From positions 29,828,192 to 29,892,191 of the forward strand of contig NC_052506.1 in the NCBI RefSeq assembly GCF_014356525.2: 64,000 nucleotides of DNA. The letters are read 5' to 3'. The notes below the pieces were generated by a model that saw only the letters and a list, made by a program, of their open reading frames with translations, did no database searches and had not been told where the DNA came from. Made by a program: the position numbers and the translations under genes. The DNA comes from Nilaparvata lugens (lineage: Eukaryota; Arthropoda; Insecta; Hemiptera; Delphacidae). Each line of letters starts with the position of its first letter. The first letter of the stretch is position 1. This document shows, piece by piece, positions 46,128 through 57,700 of this stretch.

Positions 46128-46960
46128 TGGTTATAAAGCTGTATACAAGTGTGCTCCAAGCAGATTTTATCATGGCCTTGTTGCTTTTATAAAAAAAATA
46201 TTAATTTCAAGGAAGTATCTGTCAATTTCAGTTCAGAAAATCTAGAATATATTATGCTGAATTTCAATGTTAATAACCTGACTCTTAATATAATAAGTTT
46301 GTATAGACCACACAGTTTTCATAAAGATAATTTCATTACTGATCTAGAGCAGTTAATTCTTGAGGTTGATAATACAGCTAATCTTATCATTATCGGTGAT
46401 GAGAACCTAGATATTCTTAAATCCAATGATCAATTTGTACAGTTAAATGAATCAATGCTTTTTTCTTATGGTTGCAAAAAAGGTATTTCTGCTGTCACTA
46501 GAGAAGAGCTCAGGCAAAGTTTGCTCACTCAAACTTGTATTGATCATTTATTCCTATGTCTAAATAGTAATTTTATTGCTCATACCGGAGTCATCAATGA
46601 AAAGATCTCCGATCATTATATCATTGGTTGCAAAATTCATTGCAACCCACAATCGAAACCCAATCATGACCAAAAAGTATTCAAAACTATCATAGATAAG
46701 AAAAAACGTATATCTTTATTAAAACAAAGTGAATGGAATAGTTGTCAATTACTTTCCTCTCCCAATTTGGTATATGAAATGCTTAAATTAAATTTTGATA
46801 GTGCAACAAAACAATCTGAGAAAATTATTCGTATTAAAACCAATCATTCCAATGATTTTAAAAATAATTGGATGACATATGAACTATATAATAAGCTTAA
46901 AATAAGAGATATCTTATTCAGGCGTTCCAAAAGCAACCCTACGAATACTGTGTACAAAAA
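46128..46960 (+). repeat. 833-bp tandem duplication inside ORF2, copy 1
   Basis: Matches 46961-47793 nearly base for base (I noticed CTTTTATAAA/CTTTCATAAA and CAGTTAATTC/CAGTTCATTC). The junction falls at AAAATGG, shared by both ends (short microhomology). Because 833 is not a multiple of 3, it shifts the frame. Confidence 0.93.
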
Positions 46961-47793
46961 TGGTTATAAAGCTGTATACAAGTGTGCTCCAAGCAGATTT
47001 TATCATGGCCTTGTTGCTTTCATAAAAAAAATATTAATTTCAAGGAAGTATCTGTCAATTTCAGTTCAGAAAATCTAGAATATATTATGCTGAATTTCAA
47101 TGTTAATAACCTGACTCTTAATATAATAAGTTTGTATAGACCACACAGTTTTCATAAAGATAATTTCATTACTGATCTAGAGCAGTTCATTCTTGAGGTT
47201 GATAATACAGCTAATCTTATCATTATCGGTGATGAGAACCTAGATATTCTTAAATCCAATGATCAATTTGTACAGTTAAATGAATCAATGCTTTTTTCTT
47301 ATGGTTGCAAAAAAGGTATTTCTGCTGTCACTAGAGAAGAGCTCAGGCAAAGTTTGCTCACTCAAACTTGTATTGATCATTTATTCCTATGTCTAAATAG
47401 TAATTTTATTGCTCATACCGGAGTCATCAATGAAAAGATCTCCGATCATTATATCATTGGTTGCAAAATTCATTGCAACCCACAATCGAAACCCAATCAT
47501 GACCAAAAAGTATTCAAAACTATCATAGATAAGAAAAAACGTATATCTTTATTAAAACAAAGTGAATGGAATAGTTGTCAATTACTTTCCTCTCCCAATT
47601 TGGTATATGAAATGCTTAAATTAAATTTTGATAGTGCAACAAAACAATCTGAGAAAATTATTCGTATTAAAACCAATCATTCCAATGATTTTAAAAATAA
47701 TTGGATGACATATGAACTATATAATAAGCTTAAAATAAGAGATATCTTATTCAGGCGTTCCAAAAGCAACCCTACGAATACTGTGTACAAAAA
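46961..47793 (+). repeat. 833-bp tandem duplication inside ORF2, copy 2
   Basis: Second copy; the sequence then continues into ATTATCAAGTTTATAGGAAC, which is the true downstream ORF2 sequence, whereas copy 1 loops back to TTATAAAGCTGTATACAAG. Confidence 0.93.
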
Positions 47794-48146
47794 TGATTAT
47801 CAAGTTTATAGGAACAAACTCAATAAAGATATTACACTTACTAAACGAACTTATATAATAAAAAGCTTCAATGATTCAAAAAACAATATCAGGAAGAAAT
47901 GGAAGTGTATAAATGGTATTTTAGGTCGATCATCTGACGTCTCAGATAGTAGAATCCTTGAAGACTTCTCTCACAAATTCTCAAATCCAGACCAAATTTG
48001 CTCAGCCTTCGCGGATTCTTTCATAACAAATATTAGAAATACTTCCCATTTATGTCCAATAATTCTTGATGACTCTGTTTCAATCCCACCTAATCACAAC
48101 TTTTATTTAAGACAAGCTACTATTCGAGACATTAAACAAATAGTTC

Positions 48147-49670
48147 ATGAAATGGATAAAAACAAATGGATTTGATGGTATAGGAGTATTGGAATTGCAA
48201 ACCCTTGAAGACTATCTTTGCACTCCTCTTTGCCGCATGATCAACCTATCTATTCTAAAAGGCATTTTCCCCGACTCCCTGAAAAATTCAATAGTTAAAC
48301 CAATTCATAAATCTGGTGCACGTGATAACTTCAATAACTACAGACCAATCTCTAAATTGTCAGTACCAGAAAAAATTTTTGAAAAATATTTATTAACACA
48401 ATTAAATAAATACATACTCCAGAACAATATTATATCTAATTATCAGTATGGATTCCAAAAAGGAAAATGCACTGAGTCACTTCTAGTAAATTTTACACAT
48501 AAAATAAATACTCTCCTGAATGACAGATATCATGTTCTTGCGCTATTCATAGATTATTCAAAAGCATTTGATACACTTAATCATAGGATACTTCTTGAAG
48601 AATTACTTAATATTGGAATTACTGGCAATGTATTGAAATTGTTTGAGAGCTATTTGAGTGATAGACACTTCATGGTTAACCTAGGGGGCAATCACAGTGG
48701 GTTATATAAATGTGACAATTTTGGAGTTCCGCAGGGAAGCATTTTAGGTCCCATTTTGTACAATATTTATGTGAATTCAATTTCCAAAGTAATCAGACAT
48801 GGAGAAGTATTGATGTATGCTGACGATACTGCTCTGATTGTTGGACATAAGAATTTAAAAGTGGCTGAACAATTAATACAGTTTGATTACAACATAATTC
48901 TGAAATGGTCCCATGACAGAAATCTTATAATCAACAGGAAAAAAACTGTACTAATGCACTTTAAATCTCCACATCTAAGATGCAACGTAAATCCAACTGT
49001 ATTAAGCCACGACTGTCATTGCCTTCATGCAAATGTTTCTCAGATCTGCACTTGTCCGCCTCTTACTTTAGTAAATAGTACCCGTTACCTTGGCATTATA
49101 ATCGATAGCAGCCTGAGATGGTGTCCTCACATAGACTACATATCAAAAAAACTTCAAGCACTTAACGCAAAAGTATTTTATTTGCATAAAAATATCACCC
49201 CTGATTGCCTATATCTGATTTATAAGTCCTTGATGGAACCAATAATTAGATATGGCATTGAATCATGGGAAAGTGCAGCCGATTATCTTTTATCTAGAGT
49301 TGAATGGATACAATCAAGAACATTAAAATGTATAACTACCAGAATTCCTGATGTTAATAATATTGATCCATACAACCCACGTAGCTTACAAATATTCTAT
49401 CATACCTTATCGCCCAAACATTTCTACCTTTTCAAAATTGTAATACTCCACAAAGAAAATTTATACTATAGACTCCTTGCTCCTCCCTCACCCTACAATT
49501 TAAGATCTCCATCAATATATGTAGTACCCAGATTCAATAATATTTATGGTAGAAGATCCCTACATCATGTAATTCCCTACTTATTTAACAGACTACCTCC
49601 AAATATTCGTGATTACTCTAAGAAGGATGTAATGTTGTATCTCAATAATAACAGCACAATCAATTTATAA
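48147..49670 (+). pseudogene. LINE B ORF2, reverse transcriptase part
   Basis: A 507-codon open frame covering the complete RT: NNYRPISKLSVPEKIFEKYL, YGFQKGKCTESLL, LFIDYSKAFDTLNH (A box), FGVPQGSILGPILY (B box) and YADDTALIVG with YADD at 48816-48827 (residues 224-227). After these come the thumb/C-terminal region with RYLGIIIDSSLRWCPHIDYI and PIIRYGIESWESA. It joins the preceding frame through a single-base shift near 48160-48172 (K-N-K-W-I-stop versus K-T-N-G-F-D-G-I-G). The RT itself is undamaged, so only the upstream frameshifts disable this copy. Confidence 0.88.
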
Positions 49671-50150
49671 AACTAATAATATTACAAACGTACACATAAT
49701 TTTAAGAAACGTCAATTTAAGAAAAATGACAGCTATATGCTCACATTATTAGAATTTTTCAATTTTTGCCTGCAGAAGTTTTGAAATTTTCCTTTTATTG
49801 TCACTGCCGCCTGCCTTAACGATAAAAATGTACTATTACTTGTGAAAATTTTTTTCCCTTTTCCTTATTATTTCATTACTTTCTAATAAATTTTCATTTT
49901 TCCCTTTTTTTAATTAATTTTGTATCAAAATCTGATGTATATTTCTTATTTTATTTTTTCATTTTGCATTTGTTTTCTTTCATTTTTTACTTAAAATCTT
50001 TGAAGTGTAATATTTATTTTGTCTGAGTTTATTTATCTTTTGTAACTCATTTTTTTCCTGTAACTGGGCACCCGCCGAAAAACCTTTGGGTTTGGCAGGA
50101 CCCTCAACTGTTTGTATTGTGAATAAAAATTTTGATTTGATTGATTGAAT
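49671..50150 (+). other. LINE B 3' UTR and tail
   Basis: T-rich stretches, then ACTGGGCACCCGCCGAAAAA and CCTTTGGGTTTGGCAGGACC (a GC-rich pair that could form a hairpin before the end), AATAAA at 50122 and the TTGATTTGATTGATTGA tail. LINE A has a comparable GC-rich segment (GGCGGTGGGACCTTCCCGCA) just after its ORF2 stop. Confidence 0.75.
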
Positions 50151-50435
50151 CAAACGCAGAATGAAACTGATTTCACATTTTATTGTTACAACTCCATTTA
50201 CATTGATTGGTATTAATATAAATATGTGGGCCCATTGTTTAGGAAATATCAAATAGCACAAGAAAAATATTAAATATATAACTTTCATTTAAACTAATAT
50301 TAGGATGCATGAACTTATATGTTCATTTTTACTCCCCTTCCCCTATTACCATAGGTAAGGAAAGTATTGCTTTCCGAAAAAAATTAAGGTACCCCAATTT
50401 CTAAATTTCTATACGTTTCTAGGTCCCCTAAGTCC

Positions 50436-50652
50436 AAAAAAGTGGTTTTTGGGTATTGGTCTGAATGTGTGTGTGTGTATATATATATATAAGTGTATGT
50501 GCGTCTGTGTACACGAAATCTCATCTCCCAATTAACGGAATAACTTGAAACTTGGATCTTAAGGTCCTTACACTTCACGAACAATTTCGATCAAATGCAA
50601 TTCAAGATGGCGGCTGAAATGGAGAAAATGTTGTCAAAAAAAGGGTTTTTCC
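50436..50652 (+). repeat. 217-bp direct duplication, copy 1
   Basis: AAAAGTGGTTTTTGGGTATT to AAAAAAGGGTTTTTC, nearly identical to 51121-51337. Confidence 0.93.
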
Positions 50653-51120
50653 AGTGGCGGCTCGTCCTATGTGTTCAATGGTTCATTGAACACCCAGAAT
50701 TGAACCAACTCCTATAGAATGATGAATTCTACTCATATAATTATATTTTTATTCTATACTCATGAAATTAGATCACAAAATGTTTATCTACGTAAACTTA
50801 ACGTCGATTTTTTGCGGCCAGTGCCAGAGTGGCTTGCTTGAAACAGCACTGAATGGCATGACGGAACGGGTGGTGGTTAAAAGCAGTGTTCATTCCCCGA
50901 TGTGAACCCAAAAACATGGCTGGGTGAGGTAGTGGAACAGAGGAGGGGAATCGGTTTGCTAGCACGGATTTGGTTCACAATCCTGTTTGAACCACGTTTC
51001 CACGAGTTCATCCGAGAGTAGCCGAACCTAGCCGAGGCAAGTGAAGCATTCGGTAAACCACGGAAGGAATCGTGAGTATTCGTGATACGTATTCAGTAGC
51101 AGTGCAATCTCGATTATAAC
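50653..51120 (+). mobile_element. hAT-like terminal fragment
   Basis: Begins exactly at CAGTGGCGGCTCGTCC, a sequence typical of 5' ends of animal hAT transposons (CAGTGGCG-type). No matching inverted end (CGAGCCGCCACTG) occurs within the 468 bp, and no transposase motif is visible, so it is one end only. Confidence 0.5.
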
Positions 51121-51337
51121 CAAAAAGTGGTTTTTGGGTATTGGTCTGAATGTGTGTGTGTGTATATATATATATAAGTGTATGTGCGTCTGTGTACACG
51201 AAATCTCATCTCCCAATTAACGGAATAACTTGAAACTTGGATCTTAAGGTCCTTACACTTCACGAACAATTTCGATCAAATGCAATTCAAGATGGCGGCT
51301 GAAATGGAGAAAATGTTGTCAAAAAAAGGGTTTTTCG
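51121..51337 (+). repeat. 217-bp direct duplication, copy 2
   Basis: Repeats 50436-50652, offset 685. It then continues into the rest of the dispersed element (GTGATTTTCTCGAAAAAGTC). Confidence 0.93.
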
Positions 51338-52110
51338 TGATTTTCTCGAAAAAGTCTTCAACGATTTTGATCAAATTCATACCTAAAATAGTCATTGATA
51401 AGCTATATCAACTGCCACAAGTCCCATATCTGTAAAAATTTCAGGAGCTCCGCCCCATCTATGCAAAGTTTGATTCTAGATTTTCAATTATCGGATCTCA
51501 GATATAGAACTAAAACTTTCGAGTAGAAAAGATTGAGCATGGAAATCTCTTCAATTAATGTTTAGTAACATTTTCACCTGAAATTGAAAATAAGCTTGAA
51601 ATTTGAGAAAATGTGATTATTCAATTGCAAACTGTTGGCAACTATTGTTTCTATTAAATCATTCACTGTGAAGAGATAGCAGATCTCGTGTGTATCCAGC
51701 GTTATTGTCCTGTCACCAGCTGGCTCAGATCTTTGAATAGAAGACTTGAGATGCGCGGGAACACTAGCGTCAGGTGATCAATTTTCATAATAGCAAGGAA
51801 AGTTGTGTGAGTGCGCCACACCAGATTTTTAACCTAGTAATGCTCAAGACCTATCTTCTACTCTGGCCTGCCAAAAAAAACATGAATTATTTGACATATA
51901 AATAGGCCCATAAAACTGCCGATTTGTAATAAAATCATCAAATTACAGGCCAGGCACATCATTTACTGCGTGAATCTCACCATTTGAATGCATAGTTTTT
52001 TCCACACCAAGAGGCATTATCCTTCATTCCGCAATTGAATGTACATCGATAAAAAATGTTTGCCTTCATGGTTTGGATATTTGTCACATCTTCTTGAGAT
52101 TTCTACAGGA

Positions 52111-52591
52111 ACCTCATGTTGCACTATGAGCTAGGTTGAAGTCTACTTCATAGTTGAGAGTATAATAACGTCGATGGACCACTATAGACTACGGGAAATA
52201 TGAAAATCCACGATTTGAATTCTAACTGATTTGTCACTAAAGATAAACGGATTGGAGCAAATACTAATTTAATCAGAAATGCTCTGAATCTAATTGGCAA
52301 AGGTTTCTGCAATTTGTTATTTCTTGCCCGTTTTATGTCCATATTGATTCAGGTAGTAGATTTTATCCAAACAATATTCCATAGTTCTCAGCTTATCCAT
52401 TCGAAGAGTCATGCAGGAAACCTGTCAACAGTAGGCTACGATGTGCCCAAATATGAATAATGATAACACATAACTTGCAGAAGGATGAAACATTGCTGAA
52501 ACTTTAACCATATTGACATTCAATTCGAACAATAATGAATTCCTCTCGTTCTCGATCCCTATAATACCTTACGATTTTTGAACTGTCAGTA
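52111..52591 (+). repeat. 480-bp direct repeat flanking LINE C, left copy
   Basis: Runs from ACCTCATGTTGCACTATGAG to TTTTTGAACTGTCAGTA and is repeated at 54283-54758 with about 3% differences by eye plus a small indel (AATAATGAATTCC versus AGAATTCC). No recognisable coding content. Confidence 0.92.
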
Positions 52592-54282
52592 AAATGAATA
52601 ATAAATAAAATAAAGAAATGTGAAAAGTTCAAAGACAACAACTTGAACAAAAACAATCAAAAATTGAACTCCTGGACCAGAAAGAATCTGTACTGCCATG
52701 TTTCCCTGCAGTACCAGCTTAACGCCTGCCAGTCCTGTCCATTCAGGTGTGCCCACAACTCCCCCTCAAACAGGACACTCTTCCGCAGGTGTCTCGTCCG
52801 GATCTCAGCGAGAACAGGGCATCTGGCGATGAAGTGGGGCACATCCTCGTCTTCCTTCAAATTGCAGAGGGAACACGTCTTGACACCACGATCGAAGGAG
52901 TACCCGTTCAGCAGGATGAGCTCAGTCCTTGCCTTCAGGAACCATTTGACCAGCGTGAAGTCGTCCTGCTGATGAGCATAGTTGGTGAAACGTTCAAGCT
53001 GTGGGTAGATTGAACACCTCTGGCTCACCATCAATCTTCTTCTGAAGTTTTCCTGCAGTTTCTCGTCTACTCCGTTCAGAATCGCTTGAACATCGCCTGT
53101 CAGGAGACTTGTAGCAGGGACCATATACACCCTCTCTAGATTGCTCCAATCATTATGCATAAAGACCTTTTTCTCAATCACTTTTTTCAGCAGTATGTGC
53201 GGGTATCTTTGTTCCGGAAGCTCTAGGCATCGACGCATATACTTGATATGCAGCCTCAATGTATAAACCAGCAGAGGTTTTAGTCCAGTTTCCAGGTACA
53301 AACAATAATCTGGGGCCCACATTGGCAGGTTGAAGACCCTCTAATGAAGAGGCGGTGCACTTTCTCAACCTCATCTATCATTCTTCCTCCCCATAGCATA
53401 CTGTGGATCTAGACATTGCCTCAAATATATCAAGATTAGGTTCGAATGGAATATTTTTCTGGGTCAGAAGGCTGTTGAACATATTCAGTGTCATCTTTGC
53501 TACAGAATCTTTCTCTTTAAAATGATTATTCAGTGAAAGTTTTGGTGTTAAGTTCACTCCCAGATACTTATAACTTCCTACAACTTCAATTGGCTCATTG
53601 TTGTAGAACCATACATCATGATGACTGGCTCTGCCTCCTCTCCTGAAAATCATAATCTTCGACTTACTCAGATTAACTTGAAGATTCCATCTTTCACAAT
53701 ACACCTCTAGGTTTGATATCATCCTTCTCATTAATACTCTGTCTGGGGCAAGATGAACAATATCATCCGCATAGGCCAAAAGCTTTATGCAGATCCCACC
53801 AACACTGACTCCACCCTCCAAGCAATCCTCCAAGTCGTTTTAAAAAATTGATAACAATAGGGGACTTAACAAACAGCCCTGCTTAACACTTGTGCCAGTC
53901 ACAAACTTTTCGGACACGCCCTCTTGGCCCCACACTCTCGATATTGACTCATCATACAAATGCCTCAATGCATTCACCATCTTCCGCGACACACCAATCT
54001 CCGCGAGTTTATAGAACAGTGCATGCCTATCTATCCGATCGAATGCCGCAGAGAAATCAACAAAAAAGGCATATACTTTCTTCCCTTTCCCACTGAGCTT
54101 GATATTCACAATACTCATCAGATTGAATATGTTGTCAACCGTTGAATAATGTTTTCTGAAGCCAGCCTGAAACTCCCGCAAAATGTTGTGGCAATTAATC
54201 CATTTCTCCATTTTATCCAGTAGTATCCCAGCGAAGACTTTGCCTACTGTGTTACAGAAAGAGATGCCTCTGTAGTTCTCTG
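52592..54282 (-). mobile_element. LINE C: 5'-truncated non-LTR retrotransposon, minus strand
   Basis: Read leftwards, it starts inside the RT (SENYRGISFCNTVGKVFAGI) and ends in an A/T-rich tail (+ strand AAATGAATAATAAATAAAAT at 52592). It is a different family from LINEs A and B: the RT B box reads SVKQGCLLSPLLLSIF and the C-terminus has a CCHC knuckle. It is bracketed by the 480-bp direct repeats. Confidence 0.85.
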
Positions 54283-54289
54283 ACCTCAT
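52657..54289 (-). pseudogene. LINE C reverse transcriptase and CCHC C-terminus, with stops
   Basis: Three consecutive pieces. 53840-54289 has RT fingers and the A box (VYAFFVDFSAAFDRIDRHAL) and ends at one in-frame stop at 53840-53842, right after LLSIF. 53378-53833, in the same frame, has KLLAYADDIVHL (catalytic YADD near 53762-53773) and GSYKYLGVNLTPKLSLNNHF. 52657-53322, after a frame change, is the C-terminal domain ending in a zinc knuckle CSLCNLKEDEDVPHFIARC (C-x2-C-x8-H-x4-C). The damage is light (one stop, one or two shifts), so the copy is fairly young. The endonuclease part is missing through 5' truncation. Confidence 0.85.
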
Positions 54290-54758
54290 GTTGCACTATG
54301 AGCTAGGTTGAAGTCTACTTCATAGTTGAGAGTTTAATAACGTCGATGGACCACTACAGACAACGGGAAATATGAAAATCCACGATTTGAATTCTAACTG
54401 ATTTGTCACTAAAGATAAACGGATTGGAGCAAATACTAATTTAATCAGAAATGCTCTGAATCTAATTGGCAAAGGTTTCTGCAATTTGTTATTTCTTGCC
54501 CGTGTCATGTCCATATTGATTCAGGTAGTAGATTTTATCCAAACAATATTCCATAGTTCTCAGCTTATCCATTCGAAGAGTCATGCAGGAAACCTGTCAA
54601 CAGTAGGCTACGATGTGCCCAAATATGAATAATGATAACATATAACTTGCAGAAGGATGAAACATTGCTGAAACTTTAACCATATTGACATCCAATTCGA
54701 ACAGAATTCCTTTCGTTCTCGATCGCTATAATACCTTACGATTTTTGAACTGTCAGTA
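54283..54758 (+). repeat. 480-bp direct repeat flanking LINE C, right copy
   Basis: Matches 52111-52591. Differences include GAGAGTTTAATAA/GAGAGTATAATAA and CGTGTCATGTCC/CGTTTTATGTCC. The flank after it (CTTCACCAACATC) differs from LINE C's tail. Confidence 0.92.
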
Positions 54759-57700
54759 CTTCACCAACATCTCTCGATTTTTCTTAAGTATCCATGTACG
54801 ATAAAAGCATGATTTGCCACAACATCCACCACTGAAACACAAGCCCACCTGGAGTGACGCGTAGTCGCGGGCTTACACGCATGACGACGCCAATTTAAAA
54901 GACGTACGCATATTCGACGCCTTTTTTTCCTTGGATATCGAATAACTTTAGTGGCTGGCGTCTGCTACCTGGAGAAGGCAACTCAAAGGTTGAGCTGCAC
55001 TTTTGCACCGCTTCTCAGCCCTCAGCCTGCTTGTTCGAGAAACAAAGCTAGGGATAAGTGGGTGCAAAACTGCTCAAGTGTCGGTAAAAGTGAGGGTTTG
55101 GCTGGCGAGTGAGGCGAAACTCACGAGAGGAGAGGGATTGCGAGAAGGACGAACAGCCGATAAATTATGTAATCGTGTTCACATGTTTGAGGTGCAACGG
55201 CGCGGCAAATAGGCACGCTGCTTGCAAACACTTTCTTTACGTCATCTTCTCACTCAACTTTTCCTCATGCACCATCTTATTCATTTGTTTTCTTCAATTC
55301 ATTCTAGACGGCCCTTTCTCCTCGTTTTTTCCACCCAAGTTTTCCTCACGTAACAAACATTTTCTTTCTTATAAAACATTCATTCTCTCTCTTCCTCTGA
55401 ATCACACAATAATTTTTCCAGTGTTCCTCTTTCCTTTATTTTCTTCTCATCTATATCAATGTGGATCTTTCCAATCCACACCTATAAATTCTCTAATAAT
55501 ATAATGTGAGTCCCGATTCTCAAGGTTCTATTTGTCTATTTTTGAATATTTTTCTTCCCAATCAATCATCATTCAAGTGGAAAATTTTCTTATTTTTATT
55601 CATGTGAGAAATTTTCTTATTCAAAAACTTTAGTTTTTCTCTTCATTTGTTCATCACCTTATTACTTCACCTTTTCTTCCACATAGGCCTTTTTCTTCAA
55701 CCGCATTTCCATTGTTCATTCAAAGTGACTATTGATCTTTTCGCTTTTTCTTTTCCCTCAAATGCTCTTCCCAATACTGTATTTGTCATAAGTATTTCCA
55801 TTTTGTCCCTTCTTCATCATGAGTCAGATTTCCACTCTTCATTCTTCACCTCACTTGCCGATTTTTCTATTTTCTTCCTTTTATCGTTTCTTCTTTCTCT
55901 CACTTGTCTCAACTCATACTCTCACACGCACACGCAGCAGCCTTTTCTTTTCAGTTAGAAACACAACCAACCACTACTTTGTTCGCCAACACACACATTC
56001 TTCATTCATCGTGTTCAGTTGTCGCCTTTGTTGAAACTCTCAAGCTGTTGTCTACCACAAACCACTTCCATCATCTTGATACACCATCATGGGCCTGAAT
56101 CCTCACTACAAGTCACTAGAAGTTTCTTGTCACAATCGCCAATCCCTTCTCACTCCTCAACGCCAGAAAAAAAACAGGCAAGAAGAAGAGTATAGCTCAA
56201 CAACGTTTATGACTCAAGAGCATGTTCACGCAACATTGAAATATCAATTGTCTGTCTTGAAAATGTAAATGGAAAACTCTATGATGTTCTCTTGATACAA
56301 TAGAAATACTTGATTCAATTCTTTCTGACATAGGATATTGTTTTATCCCCGCTCATCATGAATATATCCGACTTGAATTGACTCATATGGAAATCATATG
56401 GAATCATATGGAAAACAATAGGCATATCCTGGGAGTATTCCCTGGTGTATTGTGGCGCACTCCTTAGTCCTGACTGAATAATGTGGACCTTGTACTTTCT
56501 ATTTGAACAGTGGGTCAAAACTGCAATGGAAACAACTGAGCATTTGTTTGTTCAGTAGGTTTGCTCACTCATCGAGAGATCCACAAGATGATAGGGGATT
56601 ATGTGGTGACAGCGTCCAGGATCTTGAGAGCGTCAATAAGTTTATTATTGGAATGTTAGCATGCAGAGTAGCTGGCATCAGCAAAGGAGATGACAAGCAA
56701 ATAGCCGGCACTCCGTCGAGTGTTTGTAGAAGGAGCGTCGTTAGAAGTACAGTGGATGTAGTTACTGTTGGTATGCCTGCATCCCATCCACCTCATCCTT
56801 TGTGAACAAATGGCACGGAAATCTGAGACGACTGGCAGCAAGGCTTTGTGTCATAAGAAATGTAAATTAGACGAGCAATTTGCCAGATATAACAACGTTT
56901 GTAACATGCTCAGCACAAGCGACTCACACTCGGCACAGACCCAGTAACCTGCATGCATGCACAGCGCACAGGTGTGGAGTGGATGTTTGCATGGAAACGA
57001 GCGTTCCCTAGCCTCGTATTGTAAGATCTTGTAGGGGCTTGTCATACTCAAAACTCAATGCATGTATTCATTTGTATTCGCCCTTGTTCTTGTAAGGGAT
57101 GCAAATCGTTTACTGTTTAATACTGAGATTGCAATTAATAAATCACTTACTCGAATTGGGAATACATTTTATCCAGATAATAACGTTGTGATAGAGGCGT
57201 ATGTTAGGGACTGTGACGCCACTGAATGAAGAAGTTTAATAATCATTCACATATTCACAGCTAAATAATATTTGATATAAGAACTAAGTAGAAATAATAG
57301 ATTCATTATATGGAAACAGTATTATTATGAAACCAAATTAACAGCATAGCACAACAAATCATACGAGTATCATAAACATCTAACCATGCAGTGGAAACGA
57401 ACAGTCTTCAATTGAAACATTGTGACCTTGCAATTGATCGATTTTAATAGATTATTATTTGTCATCGAATCATAAAGAGTATTTTTCGATCAATATCAAA
57501 ATGACACCTATCGCCAAACTCTTCGTTTTGTCAGGGAACTATTGAGTTCGAGAAATTCTTACACCAGTGAATGAGCCTATGCTACCAGATTGAATATGGG
57601 AAGTTTGGTGTACCCACCAACATAGGGGTGAAACTGTCAAAGAATTATAATTTACTTCAAAGCTCTTCAAATTTCCGTTTTCAAGTAGCTGACGGCAATT

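Larger units (their letters stand above)
45862..48175 (+). pseudogene. LINE B ORF2, endonuclease part, frameshifted and internally duplicated
   Basis: Starts MIDNDFQIEEMVLPCKTFPT at 45862. The APE endonuclease shows YLNIRSLRQNFDEL (Asn), LLSEI (Glu), IIIGDENLD (Asp/Asn region) and the SDHYIIG motif. The frame breaks in an A8 run at about 46190-46198, one base short of the frame needed, and the protein continues from 46149 in another frame. A tandem copy of 833 bp (46128-46960 repeated at 46961-47793) then repeats the endonuclease, including the same A8 run. After it, the linker to the RT continues to 48175. The product as written cannot be translated as one chain. Confidence 0.88.
44600..50150 (+). 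mobile_element. LINE B: nearly full-length CR1/Jockey-like retrotransposon
   Basis: In order: a 5' UTR-like GC-rich start (TCAGTCGTTCGAGGCGAGCG near 44605), ORF1 (44726-45673), a spacer, ORF2 with endonuclease and RT (45862-49670), a T-rich 3' UTR, AATAAA at 50122-50127 and a TTTGATTTGATTGATTG tail. The total of 5.5 kb includes an 833-bp internal tandem duplication; without it the size is the usual 4.7 kb. No target-site duplication was clear. The ORF1 is intact, so the insertion is relatively young compared with LINE A. Confidence 0.9.
50355..51835 (+). mobile_element. Dispersed non-coding repeat element, interrupted
   Basis: The element runs from GAAAGTATTGCTTTCCGAAA through CAATTCAAGATGGCGGCTGA to GTGCGCCACACCAGATTTTT. 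It contains a short (GT)n(AT)n run. It is broken at 50652 by foreign DNA beginning CAGTGGCGGCTCG, and 217 bp are present on both sides. Its right end is repeated at 37.2 kb, and a diverged left piece may be at 5395-5450. No ORF, TIR or tail identifies the class. I recall similar sequence being abundant in planthopper genomes (unverified). Confidence 0.75.

Noticed and set aside
50384..51216. Thr/His/Tyr-rich minus-strand frames
   Set aside because: They come from the (GT)n(AT)n run in the dispersed repeat and appear twice only because of the 217-bp duplication.
52148..54514. 64-codon minus-strand frames (52148-52342 and 54320-54514) as a gene pair
   Set aside because: They are the same stretch in the two copies of the 480-bp direct repeat, without a recognisable domain.
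55109..56098. Several Phe/Ser/Leu-rich open frames
   Set aside because: They arise from a pyrimidine-rich stretch, in three overlapping frames, with no motif.
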